A stretch of 16,315 bases of DNA. Source: J005 sp964613235. Lineage in GTDB: Bacteria; Pseudomonadota; Zetaproteobacteria; Mariprofundales; Mariprofundaceae. Positions 1 through 7,086 of the stretch are shown one piece after another. Within the stretch, counting starts at the first letter, position 1, and each line of letters begins with the position of its first letter. Location of the stretch: NCBI GenBank assembly GCA_964613235.1, contig CAZTGM010000044.1:1-16315 (forward strand). The letters run 5' to 3'. The notes beneath the pieces were generated by a model. That model was not told the DNA's origin and did not search any database. It was given only the letters and a program-made list of their open reading frames with translations. Made by a program: the position numbers and the translations under genes.

Positions 1-289
1 GCAACACGAAAATATTTTCCCATTTGCTTGCCGTGAAATTAAAACCGCTGCTGGCGGCCTGCTTCTCGTAAACGGCATACACCCCGCTGTGCCACCAGTC
101 CGTCACGCCTATGGCAAACTCAAACTGCTGCCTGATTTTACCATTCTGCAAAGGATCGGGACTACGTATGATATCCGTCTGGGATTCCAGTTCAATTTCT
201 CCACCTTCCGCATGGGGCGAATACACTTTTTTCGCCAGGACCATTTGTGGTGCAAGCATGATCGATATCAACAAAAGTATACGAAACAT
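1..289 (-). CDS. Exported outer-membrane beta-barrel-like protein, N-terminal part only
   Basis: An open frame starts with ATG at 289 and runs off the left edge without a stop (96 codons seen). Residues 1-19 form a signal peptide (MFRILLLISIMLAPQMVLA) ending in a plausible cleavage site before KKVYSP. The mature start, YSPHAEGGEIELESQ, followed by GVTDWWHSGVYAVYEK and ASKWENIFVL, alternates polar and aromatic residues like beta strands. It resembles exported beta-barrel-like hypothetical proteins that begin YSPYVEKGE and carry a GVTDWW motif; that resemblance is from memory. AGGAG (295-299 region) lies just upstream of the ATG, and a sigma-54-type promoter lies at 320-334. It is the first gene after the sigma-54 regulator, so it is a likely regulatory target. 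No metal-binding cluster is visible in the part shown, and its function is unknown. Confidence 0.75.
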   Translation of the reverse strand, partial: MFRILLLISIMLAPQMVLAKKVYSPHAEGGEIELESQTDIIRSPDPLQNGKIRQQFEFAIGVTDWWHSGVYAVYEKQAASSGFNFTASKWENIFVL

Positions 290-293
290 TTAA

Positions 294-314
294 ATCTCCT
301 TGTCGAAAGGAGAT
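294..314 (-). promoter_or_regulatory. Perfect inverted repeat overlapping a ribosome binding site
   Basis: Arms of 8 bases (294-301 and 307-314, ATCTCCTT / AAGGAGAT) flank a 5-base loop. The arm nearer the gene contains the Shine-Dalgarno sequence of the gene starting at 289. In RNA it could pair the ribosome binding site with an anti-SD strand. If transcription begins near 308, as the -24/-12 element at 320-334 predicts, only the inner part of the upstream arm would be in the transcript. The repeat could then instead be a DNA operator at the transcription start. Confidence 0.5.
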
Positions 315-319
315 CAGAA

Positions 320-334
320 GCATGATGCATGCCA
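320..334 (-). promoter_or_regulatory. Sigma-54 (-24/-12) promoter
   Basis: On the minus strand the sequence is TGGCATG-CATC-ATGC. Against the consensus TGGCACG-N4-TTGC it matches 9 of 11 positions, with the invariant GG and GC at the correct spacing. The predicted start is near 308, giving a leader of about 19 bases that contains the AGGAG of the gene beginning at 289. The gene for an NtrC-type sigma-54 activator ends about 100 bases upstream at 436, which makes functional use likely. Confidence 0.65.
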
Positions 335-345
335 ATACTTCATGG

Positions 346-374
346 CAGAAAATCTGTGTATCAGAGGGCTTCTG
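346..374. promoter_or_regulatory. Two adjacent CAGA/TCTG dyads, possible activator sites
   Basis: CAGA-AAA-TCTG lies at 346-356 and CAGA-GGGCT-TCTG at 362-374, with centres about 17 bases apart. They sit between the sigma-54 regulator gene and the -24/-12 promoter at 320-334. Enhancer sites of NtrC-type activators are often paired dyads upstream of such promoters, although usually further away than the roughly 45-65 bases seen here. The arms are short, so chance is possible. Confidence 0.25.
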
Positions 375-435
375 TAAACATTATCTGCTTTATTATGAGA
401 AAATACGGCCAGAGGCTTCCCGCAAACAGGAATAA

Positions 436-1722
436 CTACCCCTCAAGTTTACGATATAATGTAGACAAACCAATACCAAGGCATTGTGCTGCCTGCACCT
501 TGTCGCCATGACAATTGGCAATCGTTTTCATGATCCAGGAACGCTCAAACTGTTGCAGTGCAGCAGCCAGGGTCAATTCATCTTGCTGCATTTCTTCATT
601 CCATTCCCCATCAAGAATCAGGGCTCGCTCGAGATAATTACGCAACTGGCGAACATTGCCAGGCCAGGCCTGCTGCTGTACCTGGCGTGCCAGCACAATT
701 GGCAAATCCGTCTGTTGCTTACCCATATCCAGCGCCAGTTCATGATAAAGGCGCTCCGCCAGAGGCAAAATATCTTCCGGCCTGTCTCTCAGCGGTGGAA
801 TATCAATGGTCAGCACGGATAAACGATAATAGAGATCGGCCCTGAATCCTTTACCATCAATCAAATGTTGGGGATCCACATTGGTTGCTGCGATAATGCG
901 CCCCTTGAAACTCAGGCTCTTGGTTCCGCCAAGCGGACGAAAAGCCCCATCATCAAGCACATGCAACAGCTTGGCCTGCAATTGCAAGGGCATTTCACCA
1001 ATTTCGTCCAGAAACAGAGTTCCGTCGCCCACTGCTTCCAGTAACCCTTTCTTATTGTGATCGGCACCGGTAAAAGCACCTTTACGAAATCCGAACAGCT
1101 CGGACTCAAGCAGATTCTCCGGTATCGATGCACAATTGATGCCGATAAATGGTTTTTCCTTTCGCTGACTGCTGGTGTGAATCAGCTTGGCCAGTAGCCC
1201 CTTGCCCACTCCCGTCTCGCCTGTGACCAGAATCGGAGCATCTGAACCCATGGCCTTTTCCGCAATACTACGCACGCGTTTCATGGGCTCGGATGAGCCA
1301 AGAATGGCTAACTGGCTTTCTTCCTGCTTGCGTGATGCCTTGCGCTGCACCTGCCCCTTCAGCGTCTGCATTTCCTTCAGACGATAAAGACGGGCAAACA
1401 GTTCATCAAAACGCACCGGTTTGGCGATATAATCATAGGCTCCATGGCGAATGGCCTGGATAGCCAGCTCTCTGTTGCCAAAAGCCGTCATAAATATGAC
1501 CGATATATCAGGATACTGATGCTGGCAACATTCGAGAATACTGAAACCATCACCATCCGGCAGATGAATATCGCTCAGGACGGCATCCGGACTTTCCCGC
1601 TCCAGCAATTCAAGGCCCTGCTGCAATGTGGCTGCTTCCACAACCTGATATCCCTCATCCGCAAGCATCTCACTGACTCCCGCACGAATGCGCGCTTCAT
1701 CCTCAATAATTAGTATCAGCAT
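436..1722 (-). CDS. NtrC/ZraR-type sigma-54-dependent response regulator
   Basis: This 428-aa protein has all three modules of the family. The receiver domain (about 1-118) has acidic residues E7-D8-E9, phosphoacceptor D51, T79 and K101. The AAA+ sigma-54 activation domain (about 138-372) has Walker A GETGVGKG (168-175), the sigma-54 contact loop GAFTGA (215-220) and Walker B LFLDE (236-240). A Fis-type helix-turn-helix occupies about 393-427. The start is taken at ATG 1722, preceded by AGGGGG, because the receiver domain begins there; a longer frame from 1803 would add unrelated residues. It overlaps the kinase gene by 20 bases, so the two are co-translated. It should activate -24/-12 promoters such as that at 320-334. 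By context the signal is probably copper, silver or envelope stress, as in ZraSR; this is inference. Confidence 0.93.
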   Translation of the reverse strand: MLILIIEDEARIRAGVSEMLADEGYQVVEAATLQQGLELLERESPDAVLSDIHLPDGDGFSILECCQHQYPDISVIFMTAFGNRELAIQAIRHGAYDYIAKPVRFDELFARLYRLKEMQTLKGQVQRKASRKQEESQLAILGSSEPMKRVRSIAEKAMGSDAPILVTGETGVGKGLLAKLIHTSSQRKEKPFIGINCASIPENLLESELFGFRKGAFTGADHNKKGLLEAVGDGTLFLDEIGEMPLQLQAKLLHVLDDGAFRPLGGTKSLSFKGRIIAATNVDPQHLIDGKGFRADLYYRLSVLTIDIPPLRDRPEDILPLAERLYHELALDMGKQQTDLPIVLARQVQQQAWPGNVRQLRNYLERALILDGEWNEEMQQDELTLAAALQQFERSWIMKTIANCHGDKVQAAQCLGIGLSTLYRKLEG

Positions 1723-3184
1723 TATGTTCCCCCTGTGCAAGAGGCATATGCAGGCGGAAACGACACCCTGCAGGGCTGTTCTCAGCCAGCTCCAGTTCAC
1801 CATGCATGCGACGCATCAAGTCGCGGCTGATCGACAATCCCAAACCGGAACCCTTCCCTCGTGCCTTGGTTGTAAATAGCGGAGAAAAAATCTGCTCCAC
1901 AAGATCCTCGGGAATGCCTTCCCCTTCATCAATGACATCCAGAAAGGCACAGGTATCGTCCCATTCACCGTGAATGCTGACCGTCCCGTGCGCACAACAG
2001 GCATCGATGGCATTAAGCAGCACATTCACCAGCACCTGACGTATGATATCCTCACTACCCAATACTGCGGGCATCTCATCCGGCACACTCACCTGAAAAG
2101 ATAATGTCTTCGCCTGACGGGAAAGGCGTACCAACCGTAAAGCACTATCAACAACAGATTCGACATCAATCACCGCATGTTCGCTGGAAGATTGCCGGCC
2201 AAAGTCCAGTACATTATCAATAATGGTTTCCGTACGGCGCAATTCACTGGCTGTCGCTTCCAGATATTGTTGCACGGCTGCAAGGTCACCTCGCTCCAGC
2301 TTGTTTCTGCAAACGTCCAGTGATACCGATGCTGCAGACAGCGGATTGCCAACCTCATGCGCAATATTTGCCGTCATCAGGCCAAGTGCATGCATCTTTT
2401 CCTGATGGGCGGCAAAACTTTTAGCCTGTACCAGTTCGCGATCCCGCTGCTGCAGGGTGAGTCCCATACTGTTCAGTGCGCGGGAAAGATCTCCGATTTC
2501 ATTATCGCCGAAATCCGGACAATCCGGCGAAAAATCACCTTCACCAATACTCGCCACCTTGCGACGTAACAGAATCAGGGGGCGTACAATGCGGCGATAC
2601 AGATATACCGTTACGCCTCCCAGTAGTGAAAACAGCACTAGCAGCGACACGATAAAATCTTCACGCATATCCAGATGCAGCCCCGACACCATGCGCATGG
2701 ACTGATTCACGCTGTCATCCATATGATGATGTCGCTCAGACATTGCCTGTGAGAGCTTGCGTAGTTCAGCATCGAGTTCCTGCATCAGAATGGGGCCTTC
2801 CATATTGCCGGTAGCAAACGGCAACGCAAAAATGCTTTCAGCAAGATCATGCATGGCGGCAAGCATCGGCCTGAAAATCCCTCGCTCATCAGCATCCAGT
2901 CCATTCACGGCCCGGTTGATTGCAGCCTCACTGGCCCTGTAGTTGCGGATATGCACAAACGAACCGGTAATCAGATAGTCATGAACATGTGCCACCATAT
3001 CCCGAACCTGCATTTCCAGGTCATGCAGGCGATGGCTTTGATGATTGGATTGCTCGATATCGACAGCCATGTCATGAATCGTCGAAATATCCCGCAACTG
3101 GTGCCAGCCGACAAAGGCCGCAAACATAAAAACCGCCAGCAGCCATAATGCCAGCGTACCGAAGAGCCCACGAAACAGGTTCAT
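1703..3184 (-). CDS. Membrane sensor histidine kinase, partner of the sigma-54 regulator
   Basis: This 493-aa protein has one membrane helix at about 8-26, a periplasmic sensor region of about 150 residues (27-175), a second helix at about 177-197 and a HAMP linker near 198-250. The HisKA dimerisation domain has H276 in TANIAHEVGNPL, and the ATPase domain has N391, DEGEGIP (419-425) and GKGSGLGL (443-450). All catalytic motifs are intact. The sensor region ends with RHHHMDDS (151-158) followed by several Met residues, a possible metal-binding patch. The gene begins 21 bases after ccdA and overlaps the regulator gene, so it shares the ATPase-ccdA transcript. Kinases of this layout pair with NtrC-type regulators (ZraS, AtoS, HydH). 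Metal sensing is inferred from context and the His cluster. Confidence 0.92.
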   Translation of the reverse strand: MNLFRGLFGTLALWLLAVFMFAAFVGWHQLRDISTIHDMAVDIEQSNHQSHRLHDLEMQVRDMVAHVHDYLITGSFVHIRNYRASEAAINRAVNGLDADERGIFRPMLAAMHDLAESIFALPFATGNMEGPILMQELDAELRKLSQAMSERHHHMDDSVNQSMRMVSGLHLDMREDFIVSLLVLFSLLGGVTVYLYRRIVRPLILLRRKVASIGEGDFSPDCPDFGDNEIGDLSRALNSMGLTLQQRDRELVQAKSFAAHQEKMHALGLMTANIAHEVGNPLSAASVSLDVCRNKLERGDLAAVQQYLEATASELRRTETIIDNVLDFGRQSSSEHAVIDVESVVDSALRLVRLSRQAKTLSFQVSVPDEMPAVLGSEDIIRQVLVNVLLNAIDACCAHGTVSIHGEWDDTCAFLDVIDEGEGIPEDLVEQIFSPLFTTKARGKGSGLGLSISRDLMRRMHGELELAENSPAGCRFRLHMPLAQGEHNADTNY

Positions 3185-3205
3185 ATTGCCACCATCATAG
3201 CCAGC

Positions 3206-3961
3206 CTATGGTACAATAAGCCCTTCGATATTCGCCAACGCCGGAAACCACTGAATCAACCAGCCGGAAATGATGCTGAAGCTACCCAGAAAGATCAGCA
3301 AACCGACAATAATCAGTAACACACCGGAACACTTTTCAACCACCGAAAAATAGCGTTTGAACCCCTGCGACCAGCGCAGAAAAGAATCGGTCGCCAGTGC
3401 TGCCAGCAAAAACGGAACAGCCAGGCCCAGTGAATACACGGCCAGTAACATCACACCGCGGGATAATTCGTCCTGCGTACCGGCCACGGCCAGAATCGCG
3501 CCCAGAATCGGGCCGATACACGGCGTCCAGCCAAAGGCAAACGCCGCCCCGAGTATCAGTGCACCCAGACCATGTCGGGCATTTACGCCCTTTGCCTCGA
3601 AGCGAGCTTCCATCATCAGCAACGGAATACGAATCATGCCCGCATAATGCAGGCCGAACACAATGATAATAATGCCGGCCAGCTTGCCTAGAATATCCAT
3701 ATGCATCAACAGCCACCGGCCGATCAATGTCGCCGATACGCCCAGTGCAATAAAAATCAGGCTGAAACCGGCGATAAACCATAATGACTGCATCAATGCA
3801 TGACGTCGCATGCTCGCCTCCTGACGATCATGCTGTCGCAACTCGTTGACCGATACGCCGGAGATATACGACAAATAGGCTGGCACCAATGGCAGGACGC
3901 ATGGCGATAAAAACGACAACAGTCCTGCAATCAACGCACCGGCCAGGGTAACTTCAATCAT
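3206..3961 (-). CDS. ccdA: CcdA-family thiol:disulfide membrane transporter
   Basis: This 251-aa inner-membrane protein of about six helices carries the two signature cysteines of the CcdA/DsbD-beta family: C21 in FLSPCVLPLVPAYLSYISG and C148 in FGWTPCIGP. These proteins carry electrons from cytoplasmic thioredoxin to periplasmic thioredoxin-like partners. Length and topology are normal for stand-alone CcdA. It starts 10 bases after the copper ATPase stop with AGGAG upstream, so it belongs to the same operon. In cytochrome c maturation CcdA serves CcmG/ResA. Here no cytochrome biogenesis genes are visible, whereas a TlpA-like lipoprotein lies at 8706-9245 and several Cys-rich copper proteins are nearby. 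Its job may be to keep periplasmic copper-binding thiols reduced; that role is inference. Confidence 0.9.
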   Translation of the reverse strand: MIEVTLAGALIAGLLSFLSPCVLPLVPAYLSYISGVSVNELRQHDRQEASMRRHALMQSLWFIAGFSLIFIALGVSATLIGRWLLMHMDILGKLAGIIIIVFGLHYAGMIRIPLLMMEARFEAKGVNARHGLGALILGAAFAFGWTPCIGPILGAILAVAGTQDELSRGVMLLAVYSLGLAVPFLLAALATDSFLRWSQGFKRYFSVVEKCSGVLLIIVGLLIFLGSFSIISGWLIQWFPALANIEGLIVP

Positions 3962-3971
3962 TCAACACTCC

Positions 3972-6536
3972 TTATAGTTTCACATTGCGCAGACGCAGTG
4001 CATTGGTAATCACAGAGACGGAAGAAAAACTCATTGCCGCGGCCGCAATAATTGGAGAGAGCAGCAACCCGAACACAGGGTAGAGCACACCGGCGGCAAT
4101 CGGCACACCGGCAGAATTGTAAACAAAGGCGAAGAAGAGATTCTGACGAATATTCTTCATCGTCGCACGACTCAGCCTGCGTGCCCTCACGATACCGGTC
4201 AGCTCACCCTTGATCAGCGTTACGCCAGCCGACTCCATGGCCACATCGGTACCGGTCCCCATGGCGACACCGACATGCGCCTGTGCCAATGCCGGCGCAT
4301 CATTGATGCCGTCACCGGCCATGGCCACGATCTTACCTTCATCCTGCAATCGCTTGACCACGGCTGCCTTCTGATCGGGCAACACATCAGCCTCGAAGCG
4401 TTCGATACCCAGCTGCTCAGCTACCGCTGCCGCCGTGTTGTGATTATCACCGGTCAGCATCACCACCTCGATACCCTCATCGTGCAGCGCCCTGATCGCA
4501 TCGGGCGTACTCTCCTTGATCGGATCGGAGACACCGATCAAACCGACAAGTACTCCGTCCACAGCCAGATACATCACGGTCTCACCACCCTTCTGATGCT
4601 CTGCCACCGTGGCTGCCACATCATCAATGCTAATACCGCGGTCCTGCATCAGGCGCGCATTACCCAGCAGAACATCCTTGCCATCCACCCGGGCCTCGAC
4701 CCCCTTGCCGGTAACGGCCGAAAAATCCTCCACTGCGAGCAGTTCCAGATGCCGCGCTTCGGCTCCGGCAACAATCGCAGCCGCCAGCGGGTGTTCGCTG
4801 GCTCGCTCAATGCTAGCGGCCAGCGCCAGCACCTTATCCTCGGAAAAAGAATCCGTGGCCAGACTGTTGGTCAGCGTCGGGCGCCCCTCCGTCAGTGTAC
4901 CGGTCTTGTCCACCACGACCATGTTCACTTTTTCCATGATCTCCAGCGCCTCGGCATTTTTGATCAGCACGCCGGCCGTCGCACCGCGCCCGGTGCCGAC
5001 CATAATCGAGATCGGCGTCGCCAGCCCCAGCGCACAGGGGCAGGCAATAATCAGCACAGCCACGGCATTCACGATCGCATGCGCCAGCTTCGGTTCCGGG
5101 CCGACCAGCATCCATGCCGCAAATGCAATCAACGCGATGATCACCACGGCTGGTACAAAATAGCTGGCCACAGTATCGGCCATCTTCTGAATCGGTGCAC
5201 GCGAACGCTGCGCCTCGGCCACCATATTGACGATCTGGGAAAGCAGCGTATCCGCACCGACCTTCTCGGCCCGCATCAGCAGCGAACCGTTACCGTTGAC
5301 CGTGGCACCGATCAGCGTATCGCCTGACCTCTTCTCCACCGGCACCGGCTCGCCGGTCACCATCGATTCATCGACATTGCTCTCGCCTTCAACCACGATG
5401 CCATCGACCGGCACCTTTTCACCGGGACGAATACGCAGTACATCGCCTGCCACGACATCCTCCAGCGGCACATCGGCCTCGCTGCCATCAGCAGCCACAC
5501 GCCGAGCTGTTTTCGGGGTCATGCCGAGCAACAGTTTAATGGCTTCATTGGTGCGCGAACGGGCGCGAAGTTCCAGCACCTGTCCGAGCAACACCAGCGC
5601 CGTAATCACGGCACCCGCCTCAAAATAGACATCGACGAGGCCTCCCTCCATCTGCATCACCGGCGGAAACAACGCGGGGAATAACAGCGCCACAACGCTA
5701 TATATCCAGGCCACTCCAACACCGAGCCCCACCAGCGTAAACATGTTCAGATTCCAGGTTTTGACCGACAGCCAAAAGCGTTCGAAGAAAGGCCAGCCGC
5801 CCCACAGGATGACCGGCGTTGCCAGTACAAACTCGATCCATTGCACCGCGCTCATGCTCAAACCCGATGGCAGCCATGACGGTGCCAGATCAGCCACCAT
5901 GGCCAGTACAAACACCGGTACAGCTAATACAGCGCTGAACTTGAAACGACGCGTCATATCATCAAGTTCCGGATTCTTCTCTTCCAGCATTACCGTGCGC
6001 GGCTCCAGCGCCATGCCGCATTTCGGGCATGAGCCGGGTTCATCGCTGACCACTTCGGGGTGCATCGGGCAGACATATTCGGTTTTCTGGTTCAGTACAG
6101 GTGCAGCCATCGGTTCCAGCGCCATGCCACATACCTTGCAGGTGCCCGGCCCCTGTTGTTCCTGCCCCGGACACATGGGGCAGAAATACATCGCATCGGG
6201 ATTATCCGGCAGCTGTTTTCCCGCTGCATGCTCATGATGGCAGGCCTGATCCTTGCCCTCGAAGGCGGCAGGATCCGCGCTGAATTTCTCCACGCAGTGC
6301 TGCGAACAGAAGTAATAGTCGTGCTCATGATGGCGCAAATGATTTGATGAGGCACGGCTGACCCTCATGCCACACACCGGGTCATAAGTACAATTATCCC
6401 CCATATAATCCTCTGGCGATTCGCCGAATTTTTCCAGACAGTGCTCACTGCAAAAACGGTAATTTACGCCACGGAAAGAACGCATATGCTCACTATCATC
6501 GGGCACCTGCATACCACAAACCGGATCAATATGCAT
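3972..6536 (-). CDS. copA: PIB-1 copper-translocating P-type ATPase with YHS and heavy-metal N-terminal modules
   Basis: From the preferred start this is 854 aa. The N-terminus has two YHS/TRASH-like modules (about 2-46 with C7, C29, C33; about 51-94 with C55, C77, C81). A CHHEH cluster begins at C99, followed by two zinc-ribbon-like heavy-metal modules (about 117-143 with C119, C122, C133, C136; about 153-179 with C156, H159, C170, C173). The ATPase core follows, with TGEP (395-398), the CPC metal site (499-501), phosphorylated D543 in DKTGT, the HP motif (582-583), GDGINDAP (741-748) and MSFSS near the last helix (835-839). CPC plus MSxSS marks Cu(I)/Ag(I) specificity. No HMA domain with GMxCxxC is present. 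The protein exports Cu(I) from the cytoplasm. It follows a His/Met-rich gene and precedes ccdA. ATG 6542 is the alternative start, but it abuts AGGAG with no spacing. Confidence 0.95.
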   Translation of the reverse strand: MHIDPVCGMQVPDDSEHMRSFRGVNYRFCSEHCLEKFGESPEDYMGDNCTYDPVCGMRVSRASSNHLRHHEHDYYFCSQHCVEKFSADPAAFEGKDQACHHEHAAGKQLPDNPDAMYFCPMCPGQEQQGPGTCKVCGMALEPMAAPVLNQKTEYVCPMHPEVVSDEPGSCPKCGMALEPRTVMLEEKNPELDDMTRRFKFSAVLAVPVFVLAMVADLAPSWLPSGLSMSAVQWIEFVLATPVILWGGWPFFERFWLSVKTWNLNMFTLVGLGVGVAWIYSVVALLFPALFPPVMQMEGGLVDVYFEAGAVITALVLLGQVLELRARSRTNEAIKLLLGMTPKTARRVAADGSEADVPLEDVVAGDVLRIRPGEKVPVDGIVVEGESNVDESMVTGEPVPVEKRSGDTLIGATVNGNGSLLMRAEKVGADTLLSQIVNMVAEAQRSRAPIQKMADTVASYFVPAVVIIALIAFAAWMLVGPEPKLAHAIVNAVAVLIIACPCALGLATPISIMVGTGRGATAGVLIKNAEALEIMEKVNMVVVDKTGTLTEGRPTLTNSLATDSFSEDKVLALAASIERASEHPLAAAIVAGAEARHLELLAVEDFSAVTGKGVEARVDGKDVLLGNARLMQDRGISIDDVAATVAEHQKGGETVMYLAVDGVLVGLIGVSDPIKESTPDAIRALHDEGIEVVMLTGDNHNTAAAVAEQLGIERFEADVLPDQKAAVVKRLQDEGKIVAMAGDGINDAPALAQAHVGVAMGTGTDVAMESAGVTLIKGELTGIVRARRLSRATMKNIRQNLFFAFVYNSAGVPIAAGVLYPVFGLLLSPIIAAAAMSFSSVSVITNALRLRNVKL

Positions 6537-6542
6537 TGTCAT

Positions 6543-6547
6543 CTCCT
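6543..6547 (-). promoter_or_regulatory. Ribosome binding site deciding the ATPase start
   Basis: AGGAG on the minus strand is followed at once by ATG (6540-6542), then ACA, then a second ATG (6534-6536). Zero spacing makes the first ATG a poor start, while the second lies 6 bases from AGGAG. The second ATG also begins the protein directly at the YHS motif MHIDPVCGM. Confidence 0.6.
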
Positions 6548-6565
6548 ATCTGTTTCCATCTACAT

Positions 6566-6603
6566 GACAGGCCCGGCCGTATGGCCCACGACCAGGCCCT
6601 GTC
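6566..6603 (-). other. GC-rich imperfect hairpin between two genes
   Basis: GACAGG (6566-6571) is complementary to CCTGTC (6598-6603). Further GC pairs follow inside after a mismatch, and several GGCC blocks lie in the loop. It occupies most of the 78-base gap between the His/Met-rich gene and the ATPase. No T-run follows, so it does not look like a terminator. It could act as an mRNA processing or stability element that sets different levels of the two products. Confidence 0.4.
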
Positions 6604-6614
6604 CGTTCTCAACA

Positions 6615-6962
6615 TCAATTTTCCGGATTATTCGTCCGTTCATGATATTCGTGTTTACCCGCACCCATATGCTTCTTGTGCTGAGCATCGGACATCGTCG
6701 GATGTTTACCATTCTCACCCTTATGCCTGCCCTCACCTGCTGCCGGATGATGCGCACCACCCATATGCTTTTTATGCTGGGTATCAGACATCACCGGAGA
6801 ATTACCTTCCATGCCATCACCCTGTTTTTCCGGGTGATGCATGCCTCCCATGACCTTACGATGCTGGACATCGGACATGGTTGCACCATCACTACCATAC
6901 ACAGTTGATGTTAATGCCAGAAGCACTCCTACAAATAAACCTGCTACACTTGCTCGTTTCAT
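6615..6962 (-). CDS. Small exported His/Met-rich triple-repeat protein, probable periplasmic copper binder
   Basis: This 115-aa protein has a signal peptide at about 1-23 (MKRASVAGLFVGVLLALTST and a few more residues). The mature part is low in hydrophobic residues and contains 13 His, 8 Met and no Cys. Three repeats begin at M29, M58 and M90. The first two share MSDxQHxKxMGGxHHP and the third ends earlier as MSDAQHKKHMGAGKH. The linkers are Gly, Glu and Lys rich. The spacing of Met and His is like that of metal sponges such as SilE, but I do not recognise the family. A strong SD (AAGGAGAG) precedes ATG 6962. It is the first gene of the ATPase-ccdA-kinase-regulator unit and lies directly behind a structured leader. 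Periplasmic Cu(I)/Ag(I) buffering is inferred from composition and context. Confidence 0.85.
   Translation of the reverse strand: MKRASVAGLFVGVLLALTSTVYGSDGATMSDVQHRKVMGGMHHPEKQGDGMEGNSPVMSDTQHKKHMGGAHHPAAGEGRHKGENGKHPTMSDAQHKKHMGAGKHEYHERTNNPEN
6651..6878 (-). repeat. Three in-frame coding repeats, unit about 48 bases
   Basis: The units lie at 6831-6878, 6744-6791 and about 6651-6695, starting 87 and 96 bases apart. Each encodes MSDxQHxK followed by a Met and a Gly/His stretch. The two best copies encode 16 residues ending in HHP. They indicate internal duplication of a metal-binding motif within one gene. Confidence 0.8.
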
Positions 6963-6972
6963 ATCACTCTCC

Positions 6973-7071
6973 TTGTCATTTACAACTGCGTGCTACGAAA
7001 ACCAGTAAGACTGGCGAGCACGGACACCCGTCTTGTCGCCTGATAGCAAGGTTCTGAACCATCCATCAGGC
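6973..7071 (-). promoter_or_regulatory. Structured RNA leader: three abutting hairpins plus a small one before the SD
   Basis: Read on the minus strand, stem P1 pairs GCCTGAT (7065-7071) with ATCAGGC (7038-7044) and encloses GGTT-CAG-AACC (7050-7060). P2 begins on the next base: GACA/TGTC (7023-7037) with a 7-base loop. P3 begins on the base after that: CGTGCT/AGCACG (6989-7022), enclosing CCAGT-CTT-ACTGG (7002-7014). A fourth small stem, TTGT/ACAA, spans 6973-6985, directly before the SD of the gene at 6962. Three perfect stems with no bases between them suggest a folded RNA. Function is unknown: it could be a cis-regulatory leader of the ATPase operon or a separate small RNA. The inner P3 hairpin is followed by TTTT, so attenuation is possible. 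Confidence 0.55.
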
Positions 7072-7086
7072 ACGTTCCAATTGATA

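Noticed and set aside
417..432. Small TTCC/GGAA stem after the regulator gene, considered as its terminator
   Set aside because: The stem has only 4 pairs with an 8-base loop and no T-run; no convincing terminator is visible here.
4275..5327. Long plus-strand open frame of 350 codons
   Set aside because: It lies fully within the copper ATPase gene on the other strand. Its product is rich in His, Arg and Gln with no recognisable domain, typical of an antisense shadow, and it has no SD.
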